A stretch of DNA of 64,000 bases from an uncultured Prevotella sp. (GTDB lineage Bacteria > Bacteroidota > Bacteroidia > Bacteroidales > Bacteroidaceae): positions 1-64,000 of the forward strand of contig CALBYK010000160.1 of assembly GCA_937889855.1 (NCBI GenBank), read 5' to 3'. The notes under the pieces are model-generated. The model was not told the origin of the DNA and did no database searches. It saw only the letters and a list, made by a program, of their open reading frames with translations. A program made the translations under genes and the position numbers. Within the stretch, counting starts at the first letter, position 1. Each line of letters begins with the position of its first letter. Below, one piece after another: positions 8,198-18,392 of this stretch.

Positions 8198-8455
8198 ATG
8201 TATTTCAGAGATTACACAATGAAGCAGAAAGCCATCTGGCTGGCTGTTTGGTTCGTTAGTTGGACACTTGGCTATTGGATTACGAACCTCGTATTATGGC
8301 TATTCGGTCTTGTCTCCTACGACTGGGTCAACATTCCTGTTGCCTGCATCGTGGCAGTTTTTGCGTCATACCGTCTCGAAAGATTTTTTGCCGAAGAGAA
8401 GTGCAAGAAGCGCTACAGTAAATACGGCAAGTTGTTCGACGATGCAGGCATTTGA
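8198..8455 (+). CDS. Small membrane protein, unknown function
   Basis: About 85 residues (78 if the ATG at 8219 is used). There are two hydrophobic helices (AIWLAVWFVSWTLGYWI and LVSYDWVNIPVACIVAVFAS) and a basic, Cys-containing C-terminal tail ending in KLFDDAGI. I do not recognise the family. It is a real-looking gene by codon use and position. A -7 like TACTTTTG at 8589-8596 lies after it and serves the next gene. Confidence 0.6.
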   Translation: MYFRDYTMKQKAIWLAVWFVSWTLGYWITNLVLWLFGLVSYDWVNIPVACIVAVFASYRLERFFAEEKCKKRYSKYGKLFDDAGI

Positions 8456-8588
8456 TTTTGGTTCTGCGGCATCCATGCATTATATTTGTATGCCATTTAG
8501 TAGATTTGCATGGCCACAATAGATGCTACATATATCCAAAATATTTATAAATATGGGCTTTACATTCTTCCGTTTAGCCTTTTTTCAG

Positions 8589-8596
8589 TACTTTTG
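8589..8596 (+). promoter_or_regulatory. -7 element upstream of the GNAT-like/parE pair
   Basis: TACTTTTG fits TAnnTTTG; no TTTG at the expected -33 distance. It lies 104 bp before the start at 8700. Confidence 0.4.
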
Positions 8597-8699
8597 CAAT
8601 TTTAAGGAGTTATATATTTATTGTGTAGCACCCCCATCTTGTTAGAAAATGACGGTGCCAGCCAATGTTTTTTCATAAATCAAACGAAAAAGGATATAG

Positions 8700-9854
8700 A
8701 TGTCAGCAATAGAAATACGCAAGGTGGAGTCGCGCCGCGACCTCCGCACTTTCATCGACTTTCATTACGACCTTTATGAGGGCAACGAGTACGATGTCCC
8801 CAATCTCTACACTGATGAGGTCAATACCCTCTGTAAGGAGAAGAATGTGGCCTTTGACTTCTGCGAGGCCGAGTATTTCCTTGCCTACAAGGACGGGGAA
8901 CTCGTCGGCCGTGTGGCAGCCATCATCAACAACCGAGCCAATGAGAAGTGGCAGCGCAAGGCTGTGCGCTTCGGCTGGATTGACTTTGTTGACGACATAG
9001 AGGTGTCGAGGGCCTTGCTCAAGGCTGTCGAGGACTATGGGCGCTCAATGGGAATGACAGAGGTTGTCGGACCGCTCGGGTTCACCGACATGGATCCCGA
9101 AGGTATGCTTACCTACGGGTTCGACCAGCTCGGCACAATGGCCACCATATACAACTACCCCTACTATCCCAAGCACATGGAACAGCTCGGCGGTTGGGTG
9201 AAGGACAACGACTACGTTGAGTACAAGCTGTTTGTCCCGGAAAAGATGCCTGAGAAATACTCCAAGGTTGCGCAAATGATACAGAAACGCTACAACCTCC
9301 ACATCAAGAAACTCAAGCCGAACGAGATATTCGGCGAGAACGGCTACGGGCAGCGCATCTTCGATATCATCAACATCACATTTGCCAACCTCTACGGCTA
9401 TTCAACGCTCACGCAGCGTCAGATCGACCACTACATCAAGATGTACCTGCCTATGCTCGACCTCAGCCTTGTGACGCTCATCGAAGACTGGAACACCCCC
9501 GACCACAAGCTCATCGGTGTAGGCATAAGCATACCGTCGCTCGCCCGTGCTTTGCAGAAGTGCCACAAGGGTCGCCTCTTCCCGTTCGGATGGGTGCGTG
9601 TGCTGCGAGCCCTGAAGATGCACAAGACAAAGATAGTTGACCTTATGCTCGTGGGTATCCTGCCCGAGTATCGTGCCAAGGGAGCCAACGCCTTGCTCTT
9701 CTACGACCTCATACCGCGCTACCAGAAGTATGGCTTCGAGTGGGGCGAGACACAAGTGGAGATGGAAACAAATGACGGCGTGCAGGGACAGTGGCAGTAT
9801 CTTGAGCGCGAGTGCCACAAGAGAAGACGCTGTTACAAAAAGGAGATAAAGTGA
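8700..9854 (+). CDS. GNAT-like N-acetyltransferase family protein
   Basis: The 384-residue protein has a GNAT-like start ([18 protein letters not shown], then [19 protein letters not shown] near 60-80) and a second GNAT-like segment near the C-terminus ([27 protein letters not shown], 313-339) with the R-x-x-G-x-x acetyl-CoA loop. This duplicated architecture is common in Bacteroidota proteins annotated only as acetyltransferase. Its TGA overlaps the parE ATG by one base (TGATG), so it is co-translated with a topoisomerase subunit. The substrate is unknown. Confidence 0.7.
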   Translation: MSAIEIRKVESRRDLRTFIDFHYDLYEGNEYDVPNLYTDEVNTLCKEKNVAFDFCEAEYFLAYKDGELVGRVAAIINNRANEKWQRKAVRFGWIDFVDDIEVSRALLKAVEDYGRSMGMTEVVGPLGFTDMDPEGMLTYGFDQLGTMATIYNYPYYPKHMEQLGGWVKDNDYVEYKLFVPEKMPEKYSKVAQMIQKRYNLHIKKLKPNEIFGENGYGQRIFDIINITFANLYGYSTLTQRQIDHYIKMYLPMLDLSLVTLIEDWNTPDHKLIGVGISIPSLARALQKCHKGRLFPFGWVRVLRALKMHKTKIVDLMLVGILPEYRAKGANALLFYDLIPRYQKYGFEWGETQVEMETNDGVQGQWQYLERECHKRRRCYKKEIK

Positions 9855-11803
9855 TGGAAGAAGAAATCAACCAACAGCCCACCGTACAATACACCGACGA
9901 CAACATACGCCATCTTTCCGACATGGAGCATGTGCGCACGCGTCCGGGTATGTACATTGGCCGTCTTGGCGACGGAAACCTGCCCGAGGACGGCATCTAT
10001 GTGCTGCTTAAGGAGGTCATCGACAACTCGATAGACGAGTTCAAGATGAACGCCGGCAAGCGCATTGAGGTCGACATCGACGACCGTCTGCGCGTCTCCG
10101 TGCGCGACTACGGGCGCGGCATACCGCAGGGCAAGCTCGTCGAGGTCGTGTCGGTGCTCAATACCGGCGGCAAGTACGATTCAAAGGCGTTCAAGAAGAG
10201 CGTCGGCCTGAACGGTGTGGGCGTGAAGGCGGTCAACGCCCTTTCGGCGCATTTCGAGGTGAAGTCTTACCGCGACGGCAAGGTGCGCGCCCTGGAGTTC
10301 GAGAAGGGCACGCTCAAGGACGACCAGACTGCCGACACCCAGGACGAGAACGGAACATACATCTTTTTCGAGCCCGACCCAACCCTCTTCATTGGCTACT
10401 CATTCCACGACGACATCGTGGAGACGATGCTCCGCAACTACACCTATCTTAACACGGGGCTGACCATCATGTACAACGGTCACCGCATACTCTCGCGCAA
10501 CGGTCTTGCCGACCTCCTGACCGACACCATGACCACCGACCCGCTGTATCCCATCATCCACATGAAGGGCGAGGACATTGAGATAGCCTTCACACACACC
10601 AACCAGTATGGCGAGGAGTACCACTCCTTCGTCAACGGACAGCACACCACGCAGGGCGGTACCCACCAGAGTGCGTTCAAGGAGCACATAGCCCGCACAA
10701 TCAAGGAGTTCTTCTCCAAGAACTACGAGTTCACCGACATACGCAACGGCCTCGTTGCCGCCATAGCCATCAACGTCGAGGAACCTATGTTTGAGAGCCA
10801 GACCAAGATAAAGCTCGGCTCCCTGCAGATGTCTCCGGGCGGCGAGAGCATCAACAAGTATGTGGGCGACTTCGTCAAGCGGGAGGTAGACAACTATCTG
10901 CACATCCATGCCGACGTGGCGGAGGTGATGCAGCAGAAGATAACCGAGAGCGAGCGCGAGCGCAAGGCAATGGCAGGAGTGACCAAGCTTGCCCGCGAGC
11001 GTGCCAAGAAGGCCAACCTGCATAACCGTAAGCTGCGCGACTGCCGCATCCACTACTCCGACGCCAAGAACGACCGTAAGGAGGAATCCAGCATATTCAT
11101 CACCGAGGGCGACTCTGCCAGTGGCTCCATCACCAAGAGCCGCGACGTCAACACACAGGCCGTGTTCTCCCTCCGGGGAAAACCGCTCAATTCGTTCGGA
11201 CTTACCAAGAAGGTGGTATACGAGAACGAGGAGTTCAATCTCCTGCAGGCAGCGCTCGACATTGAGGACGGCCTCGACACGCTGCGTTATAATAAGGTCA
11301 TTGTCGCAACCGATGCCGATGTTGACGGCATGCACATACGTCTCTTGATAATAACGTTCTTCCTGCAGTTCTTTCCCGACCTGATAAAGAAGGGACACGT
11401 CTATGTATTGCAGACACCGCTGTTCCGCGTGCGAAACCGCCGCACAAAGATAAAGGACAAGAAGACGGTGGCCGATGCCGACGCCCGTCTTACTGGCAAG
11501 GAGAAGAAGAGCGACTTCATCACGCGCTACTGCTACAGCGACGAGGAGCGTCAGCAGGCTATAAAGGACCTCGGACCCGACCCTGAGATAACCCGATTCA
11601 AGGGTCTCGGCGAGATTTCGCCCGACGAGTTCGCCCATTTCATCGGTCCCGACATGCGTCTTGAGCAGGTGACGCTCCACAAGAACGACCAGGTGCAGAA
11701 GCTCCTTGAGTACTACATGGGAAAGAACACCATGGAGCGGCAGAACTTCATTATCGAGAACCTCGTGGTGGAGGAAGACCTGCCCGAGGAGCTTGACGAA
11801 TAA
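9854..11803 (+). CDS. parE: DNA topoisomerase IV subunit B
   Basis: The 649-residue type IIA topoisomerase ATPase subunit has a GHKL ATPase domain at the N-terminus (RTRPGMYIG 28-36; [27 protein letters not shown]), a transducer domain, and a TOPRIM domain with EGDSASGS near 417 and DADVDGMH near 485. The DGMH spelling, in place of the DGSH of GyrB, and the short C-terminal part point to ParE. Product partners ParC, not in this window. The start at 9854 overlaps the stop of the preceding gene. Confidence 0.93.
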   Translation: MEEEINQQPTVQYTDDNIRHLSDMEHVRTRPGMYIGRLGDGNLPEDGIYVLLKEVIDNSIDEFKMNAGKRIEVDIDDRLRVSVRDYGRGIPQGKLVEVVSVLNTGGKYDSKAFKKSVGLNGVGVKAVNALSAHFEVKSYRDGKVRALEFEKGTLKDDQTADTQDENGTYIFFEPDPTLFIGYSFHDDIVETMLRNYTYLNTGLTIMYNGHRILSRNGLADLLTDTMTTDPLYPIIHMKGEDIEIAFTHTNQYGEEYHSFVNGQHTTQGGTHQSAFKEHIARTIKEFFSKNYEFTDIRNGLVAAIAINVEEPMFESQTKIKLGSLQMSPGGESINKYVGDFVKREVDNYLHIHADVAEVMQQKITESERERKAMAGVTKLARERAKKANLHNRKLRDCRIHYSDAKNDRKEESSIFITEGDSASGSITKSRDVNTQAVFSLRGKPLNSFGLTKKVVYENEEFNLLQAALDIEDGLDTLRYNKVIVATDADVDGMHIRLLIITFFLQFFPDLIKKGHVYVLQTPLFRVRNRRTKIKDKKTVADADARLTGKEKKSDFITRYCYSDEERQQAIKDLGPDPEITRFKGLGEISPDEFAHFIGPDMRLEQVTLHKNDQVQKLLEYYMGKNTMERQNFIIENLVVEEDLPEELDE

Positions 11804-11832
11804 TATTCGTGTGATAACAAATAATTTATATC

Positions 11833-11979
11833 GTATAATAATCGTTAGTATTGTTCCGTATAATCATCTTTAACTTCATGCGTATAATTCCGTTAATAGG
11901 CTTCGCTTTAAGTTGCCGGTATTACACGGAACAAAATTAAAGATGATTATACGGGACAAAGCTAACGGTCAATTACACG
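11833..11979. repeat. 147-bp imperfect palindrome between parE and the S41 protease
   Basis: A 17-bp perfect inverted repeat (CGTATAATCATCTTTAA at 11857-11873; its complement at 11937-11953) sits inside a longer imperfect pairing of about 43-bp outer arms. An inner CGTATAATTCCG/CGGTATTACACG pairing (11881-11892, 11917-11928) shares nearly the same centre, about 11905. CGTATAAT-like motifs recur on both arms. It could be a short non-autonomous element or a large RNA hairpin. Confidence 0.7.
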
Positions 11980-11996
11980 TAAAAAAGAAGAATTTT

Positions 11997-13568
11997 ATGT
12001 ATATGAGATTTTTGCGCTCTACGATATTCGCGCTTATAGTCATGGCAATATCTATTGGTGTGACAGCCCAGAAGGTCAACCCCCTGCGCAAGCTCCAGAT
12101 AGCCGAGCTTGCCATCGGCAATCTCTATGTCGACTCCGTTGACCAGCAGAAACTCGTTGAGGACGCCATTCGCGGCATGCTCAAGGGGCTCGACCCCCAC
12201 TCCTCCTACACCACAGCCAAGGAGACAAAGGCAATGAACGAACCTTTGAACGGCTCGTTCGACGGCATAGGTGTGCAGTTCAATATGGTGAGCGACACAT
12301 TGCTCGTTATACAGCCCGTGTCGAAAGGCCCGTCGGAGAAGGTAGGCATACTTGCCGGCGACCGCATCATCACCGTCAACGACACTACTATATCTGGCGT
12401 AAAGATGGAGCGCTCGGAGATAATGCGCCGTCTGCGCGGACCGCGCGGCACCAAGGTGAAGCTCGGAATCAAGCGCCGTGGCGTGGGCGACATGCTATAT
12501 TTCACCGTCACGCGCGGCAAGATACCCGTATACACCATTGACGCCTACTACATGATACGCCCAAAGTTGGGCTACATTCGCATAGGCTCCTTCGGAGCCA
12601 CCACCTACGGCGAGTTCATGCAGGCAGCCGACTCGCTTCAGCGTGCCGGCATGCGCGACCTCATTGTCGACCTCCAGGACAACGGCGGCGGATACCTCCA
12701 AGCCGCCGTGAAGATTACAGAAGAGTTCCTCCAGAAAAACGACCTTATCGTCTACACCGAGGGACGGGCGCAACGCCGAATGGAATATAAGGCTGACGGT
12801 GGCGGAAAACTCCTCAAGGGCAAGGTGTATGTGCTGATAAACGAATACACGGCGTCTGCAGCCGAAATCCTCACCGGTGCCCTGCAGGACCAGGACCGCG
12901 CCACCGTGATAGGCCGGCGCTCCTTCGGCAAAGGACTTGTGCAGCGCCCCATTGAGTTTGACGACGGCTCGATGATACGCCTCACCATCGCCCACTACTA
13001 CACCCCGTCCGGCCGCTGCATACAAAAGCCCTACGAGAAGGGCGACAAGGAAGACTACGATATGGATATAGAGAAACGCTTCAAGCACGGCGAACTGTAT
13101 TCTGCCGACTCAATACACTTTGCCGACTCGCTCAGATGCCAGACTCTTCGCCGTCACCGCACAGTCTATGGAGGGGGAGGAATAATGCCCGACGTGTTTG
13201 TCCCCCTTGACACCACGCAGTACACCCGCCTGCACCGTCAGATGGTGGCTCGCTCGCTTGTCATCAACACTACTCTGCGATATGTCGACCAACATCGCCA
13301 GGAGCTTAAGCAGCGCTATCCTGTGTTTGCCGATTTTGTGAGCAACTACCAGGTGCCGCAGGCCATGACAGACAGTATATTTGCCGAGGCAGAGCGCATG
13401 AAACTCAAGCCTTTCAGCAAAGAGGAGTGTGACAAGACACTGCCAATGCTCCGCCTGCAGCTCAAGGCTCTTATTGCACGCGACATTTGGGACATGAATG
13501 AGTATTTCCGCATTATGAACGAGGCCAACCTTATTGTCAGGCGGGCAGTTGAGATTGCCGGTAAGTAG
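11997..13568 (+). CDS. S41 family C-terminal-processing peptidase
   Basis: The 523-residue protease has a signal peptide (MYMRFLRSTIFALIVMAIS...TAQ, cleavage near 24), an N-terminal helical part, a PDZ domain (about 75-160; GIGVQFN, GDRIITVND) and a tail-specific protease domain. The catalytic Ser is about 287 (YTASAAEIL) and the Lys about 312 (SFGKGLVQ), the usual 25-residue spacing. It should act in the periplasm on unstructured C-termini. The ATG at 11997 is used because the in-frame upstream stretch derives from the 11833-11979 palindrome. A hairpin with T run ends transcription at 13680-13725. Confidence 0.9.
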   Translation: MYMRFLRSTIFALIVMAISIGVTAQKVNPLRKLQIAELAIGNLYVDSVDQQKLVEDAIRGMLKGLDPHSSYTTAKETKAMNEPLNGSFDGIGVQFNMVSDTLLVIQPVSKGPSEKVGILAGDRIITVNDTTISGVKMERSEIMRRLRGPRGTKVKLGIKRRGVGDMLYFTVTRGKIPVYTIDAYYMIRPKLGYIRIGSFGATTYGEFMQAADSLQRAGMRDLIVDLQDNGGGYLQAAVKITEEFLQKNDLIVYTEGRAQRRMEYKADGGGKLLKGKVYVLINEYTASAAEILTGALQDQDRATVIGRRSFGKGLVQRPIEFDDGSMIRLTIAHYYTPSGRCIQKPYEKGDKEDYDMDIEKRFKHGELYSADSIHFADSLRCQTLRRHRTVYGGGGIMPDVFVPLDTTQYTRLHRQMVARSLVINTTLRYVDQHRQELKQRYPVFADFVSNYQVPQAMTDSIFAEAERMKLKPFSKEECDKTLPMLRLQLKALIARDIWDMNEYFRIMNEANLIVRRAVEIAGK

Positions 13569-13679
13569 CAATATTTCATGACAATAAACAACTGATGCCA
13601 AGGCGTGCAACGCCGCGACAAGTCCCTATAAATGTTATAAATAACCATAATTCAGTATTAAACTTCTTAATGAAAGGCT

Positions 13680-13725
13680 GAAAGGAAACTTTTAACAACG
13701 AAAAAGTTTCCTTTCGGCTTTTTTT
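13680..13725 (+). terminator. Rho-independent terminator after the S41 protease
   Basis: GAAAGGAAACTTT (13680-13692) pairs with AAAGTTTCCTTTC (13703-13715) and is followed by GGC and seven T. The susC -7 element begins immediately after. Confidence 0.85.
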
Positions 13726-13728
13726 GTT

Positions 13729-13736
13729 TACCTTTG
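13729..13736 (+). promoter_or_regulatory. -7 element of the susC/susD operon
   Basis: TACCTTTG fits TAnnTTTG. At the -33 position there is TTTC (13707-13710) in the 3' arm of the terminator stem, not TTTG. Confidence 0.55.
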
Positions 13737-13794
13737 TAAATCATTATATTTCAGGCATTCCGATGAAAGAAATATCAACATTAACATATAAATA

Positions 13795-16593
13795 ATGGAA
13801 TTAAACAAGAACCTGATTTTGGCTTTGCTCGCGACGGGCATCAGTGCAAACACATTTGCAGCCAACGATTCTACCAACCCTGACGTTGTGGAGCCCCACC
13901 GCGACACGCTCAAGTTGAGTGAGATTGTTGTCGTGGGGTATGGCAAGATGCGCCGCAAGGACGTCACCAGTTCCATAACCACAATCCAGTCTTCCGACCT
14001 CAACCAAGGGGTCTATACCTCGCCAGCGCAATTGCTCCAGGGCAAGGTACCGGGACTCACCGTGTCAAATAGCGGCGACCCCAACGCCGCTCCATCCATC
14101 ACGCTGCGCGGTGCCTCCACTTTGCGCACGGGTGCTGCCATGGAGCCTTACTATATAGTCGACGGCGTGCCAGGCGTCGACCTCTCTCTTGTGGCTACCG
14201 ACGACATCGAGTCTATCGACATTCTGCGTGACGCCACCGCTACCGCCATATACGGCTCAAAGGCTGCCAACGGTGTTATTATCGTGACCACAAAGCACGG
14301 ACGCGCAGGCACATCCCATGTTACCTACAATGGCTACATGGCTGTAGAAACCGTGGCAAAAAATCTCGACCTCGCCTCTGCCGCCGATCTGCGTGCATAT
14401 GCACAAAAGAACGGCTTTGAGCTGGCCAATGACAATGGCGCAAGTGTCGACTGGCAAAAGGAGGTGGAGCGCACGGGCATATCCCATAGCCACAACCTCG
14501 CGGTGTCGGGCGGCAACGCACGCTCGGGCTACAACGTGTCACTGAGCTATCTCAACCATGAGGGCATCATCAAGTCGTCCGAGATGGAGCGTTTCGGCGC
14601 GCGTGCCCTTGCCCATTCAAAAGTGTTGAAGGATCATCTGCAGCTATCGCTCGGCGTGAACGCCAGCCAGACCACCAAGAAGGGCATTGAGGCGCAGGAG
14701 CACGGCGTTAGCGTCACGGACGCCATGGTCTACTACTCGCCGTGCCAGTCGGTGCTGGGTGCCGACGGCTCATGGTCAGAGTCCACAAGCACCACGCAGT
14801 ACTACAACCCGCTTTCGATGATTAACGAAGACACGCAGCAGAATGTCTACCGCCGCATGCAGCTCACTGGCAAGGCCGATCTCAACCTCTCGCATGATTT
14901 CTCTTGGAGCGCGCAGTACTCGTATATGTACGACCAGAACGTGCTCTCGGAATACCATTCCACAAAGTCGCAGATAGTGAAGACCAACGGGCAGGCAACG
15001 CGCGCCACCTACATGAACAACAAGCAGGTCTTCGAAACCTACGGCAACTACAACCACACTTTCCCCGGCTACCACCGCGTGGGCGCGATGGTTGGCTACT
15101 CATGGGAGCAGTCCAACCAGGACGACGGCTTCGGACTCACCGTCAAGGATTTTTATAATGACGCGGTGAAGTATTACAATCTCACTTACGCCAACCAGAT
15201 TGACGGCATCGACGCCGTTCAGAGCGGGGCAGAGTCAACACTCCGCATGATTTCATTCTACGGCCGACTCAACTATTCATACGCCTCTCGCTACAACCTG
15301 CAGGCAACGCTGCGCCGCGACGGCTCGTCGGCGTTCGGCAAGAACAACCGCTGGGCAACGTTCCCGTCCGTTTCTGCCGCATGGCGCATCGGCGAGGAGG
15401 AGTGCGTGCGCAATCTCGGCATATTCTCCGACCTAAAGCTGCGCGTGGGCTACGGCGTGAGCGGCAACTCGCTCGGCTTCGACGCCTACTCGGCACGCCG
15501 CACTTACGGCGTGAGCGGATGGTTCCAGTTTACCGACGAGAACGGGGTGACATCCAACAAGCACACCCTCGCCGCCACCAACAACGCCAACGCCGACCTG
15601 AAATGGGAGCGCACGGGCATGTTCAACATCGGCATCGACTTCGGATTCTTCAACTCGCGCCTCACGGGTACAATCGAGTACTACGACAAGCGCACGTCCG
15701 ACCTCATCTATTATTATCCCGTTTCCACCAACCGCTATCCCTACGGCACTATGACCGCCAACGTGGGCGACATATCCAACCGAGGCATAGAATTTACCGT
15801 AAACGCCATTCCCGTGCAGACCAATGACTGGCAGTGGTCCACATCGCTCAATCTCTCCCACAACAGCAACCGCGTTGAGAAACTCTCCAACGCCATGTTC
15901 TCCGTGAAATATCAGGATTTGGGCTATCCCTGGATTTCGGGCAACACGGGTGTTGCCGTGCAGCGACTGATGGAGGGCTGCCCCATAGGACAGTTCTACA
16001 CATACGAGTTTGCCGGACACGACGAGAACGGCATATCACAGTTCTGGGTGCACGACCCTGAGACGGGCAAGCGCACCGGCGAGAAGACTATCAAGCCAAC
16101 CGACACCGACCGCGCAAAGACCGGCTCGGCACAGCCCAAGCTCACAATGGGATGGACCAACAACATATCCTACAAGAACTGGTCGCTCAACCTCTTCTTC
16201 CAGGGAGTGTTTGGCAACAAGATATTCAATGCCCTGCGCGCGCAGTACAACAGCGTGACGCTCATAACCAAGGGCAAGAACGTGCTGCGCGAGGCCCTCA
16301 CCAGCCAGAACTACGGCGATGTCAACTCGCAGGCGCCCAGCGACCGCTACATCGAGAGCGGATCATTCCTGCGCCTCTCGTCTGCCACCCTGAGCTACGA
16401 CTTCGACAAACTTGGTGGCTGGGTTGACAACATCTCCGTCTACGCCACGTGCAACAACATCTTCACGCTTACTTCCTACAAGGGCAGCGACCCCGAGGTG
16501 TCGCTCGGCGGACTCACTCCTGGCGTCGACTGGCGCAAGGACTACTATCCCCACACACGCACGTTCATGGTTGGCATGAAGGTGAGCTTCTAA
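13795..16593 (+). CDS. SusC/RagA family TonB-dependent outer-membrane transporter
   Basis: The 932-residue protein has a signal peptide (about 1-23), a TonB plug (about 40-165; EIVVVGYG, LLQGKVPGLTV, LRGASTL, YYIVDGVPG, SIDILRDATATAIYGSKAANGVIIVTTKHG) and a beta-barrel ending in VGMKVSF. It lacks the N-terminal CarboxypepD_reg domain of most SusC proteins, because the mature chain goes straight to the plug; this makes it shorter than usual. Paired with SusD 96 bp downstream it should import a glycan or peptide. No glycosidase, sulfatase, peptidase or ECF sigma/anti-sigma gene is adjacent, so the substrate is unknown. Confidence 0.93.
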   Translation: MELNKNLILALLATGISANTFAANDSTNPDVVEPHRDTLKLSEIVVVGYGKMRRKDVTSSITTIQSSDLNQGVYTSPAQLLQGKVPGLTVSNSGDPNAAPSITLRGASTLRTGAAMEPYYIVDGVPGVDLSLVATDDIESIDILRDATATAIYGSKAANGVIIVTTKHGRAGTSHVTYNGYMAVETVAKNLDLASAADLRAYAQKNGFELANDNGASVDWQKEVERTGISHSHNLAVSGGNARSGYNVSLSYLNHEGIIKSSEMERFGARALAHSKVLKDHLQLSLGVNASQTTKKGIEAQEHGVSVTDAMVYYSPCQSVLGADGSWSESTSTTQYYNPLSMINEDTQQNVYRRMQLTGKADLNLSHDFSWSAQYSYMYDQNVLSEYHSTKSQIVKTNGQATRATYMNNKQVFETYGNYNHTFPGYHRVGAMVGYSWEQSNQDDGFGLTVKDFYNDAVKYYNLTYANQIDGIDAVQSGAESTLRMISFYGRLNYSYASRYNLQATLRRDGSSAFGKNNRWATFPSVSAAWRIGEEECVRNLGIFSDLKLRVGYGVSGNSLGFDAYSARRTYGVSGWFQFTDENGVTSNKHTLAATNNANADLKWERTGMFNIGIDFGFFNSRLTGTIEYYDKRTSDLIYYYPVSTNRYPYGTMTANVGDISNRGIEFTVNAIPVQTNDWQWSTSLNLSHNSNRVEKLSNAMFSVKYQDLGYPWISGNTGVAVQRLMEGCPIGQFYTYEFAGHDENGISQFWVHDPETGKRTGEKTIKPTDTDRAKTGSAQPKLTMGWTNNISYKNWSLNLFFQGVFGNKIFNALRAQYNSVTLITKGKNVLREALTSQNYGDVNSQAPSDRYIESGSFLRLSSATLSYDFDKLGGWVDNISVYATCNNIFTLTSYKGSDPEVSLGGLTPGVDWRKDYYPHTRTFMVGMKVSF

Positions 16594-16621
16594 AAACCAC
16601 TCAATAAGTTCTATGTCTTTT

Positions 16622-16661
16622 CATAAGGCGTATAGGGCTTATAAGTTCTATACGCCTTATG
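16622..16661 (+). promoter_or_regulatory. Intergenic hairpin between susC and susD
   Basis: A perfect 14-bp stem, CATAAGGCGTATAG (16622-16635) with CTATACGCCTTATG (16648-16661), and a 12-nt loop. No T run follows, so mRNA stabilisation or partial attenuation between the two genes is more likely than full termination. Confidence 0.7.
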
Positions 16662-16689
16662 GGTCCTAAAAAATAATAATAAAAACAAG

Positions 16690-18333
16690 ATGAACAAATC
16701 CATCCTTTTCGCGCTCGCGTCATCGGCTCTCGTGCTTCTCTCTGCTTGCACCGACCTCGACGTCGACGTGAAATCAAAATACACCGATTACCCCACAGAG
16801 TCTGACGTGGCTCTTGAGGCCAAGATGGCGGATGTCTACTATGCCTTCCGCACTCAGCTCGGCGACAACTACAACCGCACGCAGACCTTCGCCTCCGACG
16901 AGGCGGCAGGCATCAGCTTCGACGGCGACTACTACGACAATGCCGAGAACGTGAACCCCACGCTCCACAACTTCAAGCCCGATAACGCTCCGCTCAACTA
17001 CTGGACCGATCTCGCCTCTGGCATAACCAAGTGCAACCAGGTAATCCAGGATCTTGGCGGCGACCAGGCAAAGCCCGAGCAGATAGCCCCGGCACGCGCC
17101 ATGCGCGCCTTCTACCACTTCATCCTCATGGACAGCTACGGCGACGTGCCCGTTCTCGACCGCCTGCCCGATGACGGCGAGGCGGTCGAGCGCAAGCCGC
17201 GCGCCGAGGTGGCTGCCTTCATCGAGAAGGAACTGAAGGATTGCTTGCCACTGCTCACAACGTCGGTAAACGCCGCCACCTACGGCAAGCCGACACGCTG
17301 GATGGCTGAGGCGCTGCTCGTGAAGCTCTACATCAACTGGGGCGTGTACACCTGCGCCGACGTGGCCGACTACGATGCCGCCACAACAGCGAACCCGAAG
17401 CTGGGCGAGTGTGTGGCTTATTGCGACGACATCATCGCCAGCGGCTTGTTCGACCTGTCCGACGCTTACCGCAAGAAGTTTCTCTTCGACAACGGCCCGC
17501 AGATACGCGACTTCATATATGCCATGCCCTACGACAAGGTGAGCGCCACGGGCATGCGCTACGGCCGCTACCGCACGTTCCGCAAGATTGACAACGGCGA
17601 CACTATGGGCTATCTTGGCGGCAAGATGAACAACTCGTGCGCCGGCATATGCGCCATGACTGAGGAGTTTGCCAACCTCTTCACGCTGCCGGGCGACGAC
17701 CGCAACGACATCATCCTCGGCGCCACGACCGACGGGAAGGTGTTCATACACGATGCCGTCACGGGCGAGCCTACCGCGCAGCCCTACATGTACAAGGGCG
17801 CGCAGCTCGTGCTCTCCAAGAAACCCACCCTCAAGGACGACACCGAGACGTCGCGGCAGCAGATAAACTGCGGTGCCAGCGACCGCGGATGGAGCCAGGG
17901 CTACCGCTCGCTGAAGTTCTATCCCAACCCGAGCGAGTACTCCATGTACACGCGCTGGCAGAGCAACGACGTGCCCATCTTCCGTCTTGCCGACATCATA
18001 CTCACCAAGGCTGAGGCCCTGCTCCGTGGTGCCGCCCCGACAAACGCCGACACGCCGCAGTCGCTTCTCAACCAGATACGCTCCTACGTGCATGCCCCGC
18101 AGTTCGACGGCACGCCCACGCTCCAGGACATCCTCGACGAGCGCGGCCGCGAGCTCGTCGACGAGAACTGGCGACGCAACGACATGATACGCTTCGGCAC
18201 GTTCGAGAGCGAGTATGGCTTCCACCGCAAAGGCTTCCCCGGTGCGCGCTTCGACAAGTCGTGCCGCATAATGCCCGTGCCCAAGGCTATAATGGAAGAG
18301 AACAAGAACTGGCAGCAAAACGCCGGCTACTGA
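16690..18333 (+). CDS. SusD/RagB family outer-membrane lipoprotein
   Basis: The 547-residue lipoprotein has a lipobox LLSAC with Cys20, then a TPR-rich SusD fold (CNQVIQDLGG, ARAMRAFYHFILMDSYGDVPVLD near 137-160) and the C-terminal SusD segment (RLADIILTKAEALLRG, DERGRELVDENWRRNDMIRFG). It forms the lid over the SusC barrel on the cell surface and binds the ligand. It is the last gene of the operon and converges on the calcium ATPase gene. Only 59 bp separate them and I see no clear terminator. Confidence 0.93.
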   Translation: MNKSILFALASSALVLLSACTDLDVDVKSKYTDYPTESDVALEAKMADVYYAFRTQLGDNYNRTQTFASDEAAGISFDGDYYDNAENVNPTLHNFKPDNAPLNYWTDLASGITKCNQVIQDLGGDQAKPEQIAPARAMRAFYHFILMDSYGDVPVLDRLPDDGEAVERKPRAEVAAFIEKELKDCLPLLTTSVNAATYGKPTRWMAEALLVKLYINWGVYTCADVADYDAATTANPKLGECVAYCDDIIASGLFDLSDAYRKKFLFDNGPQIRDFIYAMPYDKVSATGMRYGRYRTFRKIDNGDTMGYLGGKMNNSCAGICAMTEEFANLFTLPGDDRNDIILGATTDGKVFIHDAVTGEPTAQPYMYKGAQLVLSKKPTLKDDTETSRQQINCGASDRGWSQGYRSLKFYPNPSEYSMYTRWQSNDVPIFRLADIILTKAEALLRGAAPTNADTPQSLLNQIRSYVHAPQFDGTPTLQDILDERGRELVDENWRRNDMIRFGTFESEYGFHRKGFPGARFDKSCRIMPVPKAIMEENKNWQQNAGY

Positions 18334-18392
18334 TAGCTGGGTGGAGAGGCCGGCAATTTGCCTCAATGAGTGACGTTTTAATGTGTTTTTTC

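Noticed and set aside
10400..11680. Open frame of 426 codons on the minus strand inside parE
   Set aside because: It is antisense to a gene with clear ParE motifs. Its composition (Leu/Val/Gly/His-rich) is that of a shadow frame in GC-rich codons.
16774..18366. Open frame of 530 codons on the minus strand across susD
   Set aside because: It is fully antisense to a convincing SusD lipoprotein gene, has no domain I recognise, and reads as a GC3-driven shadow.
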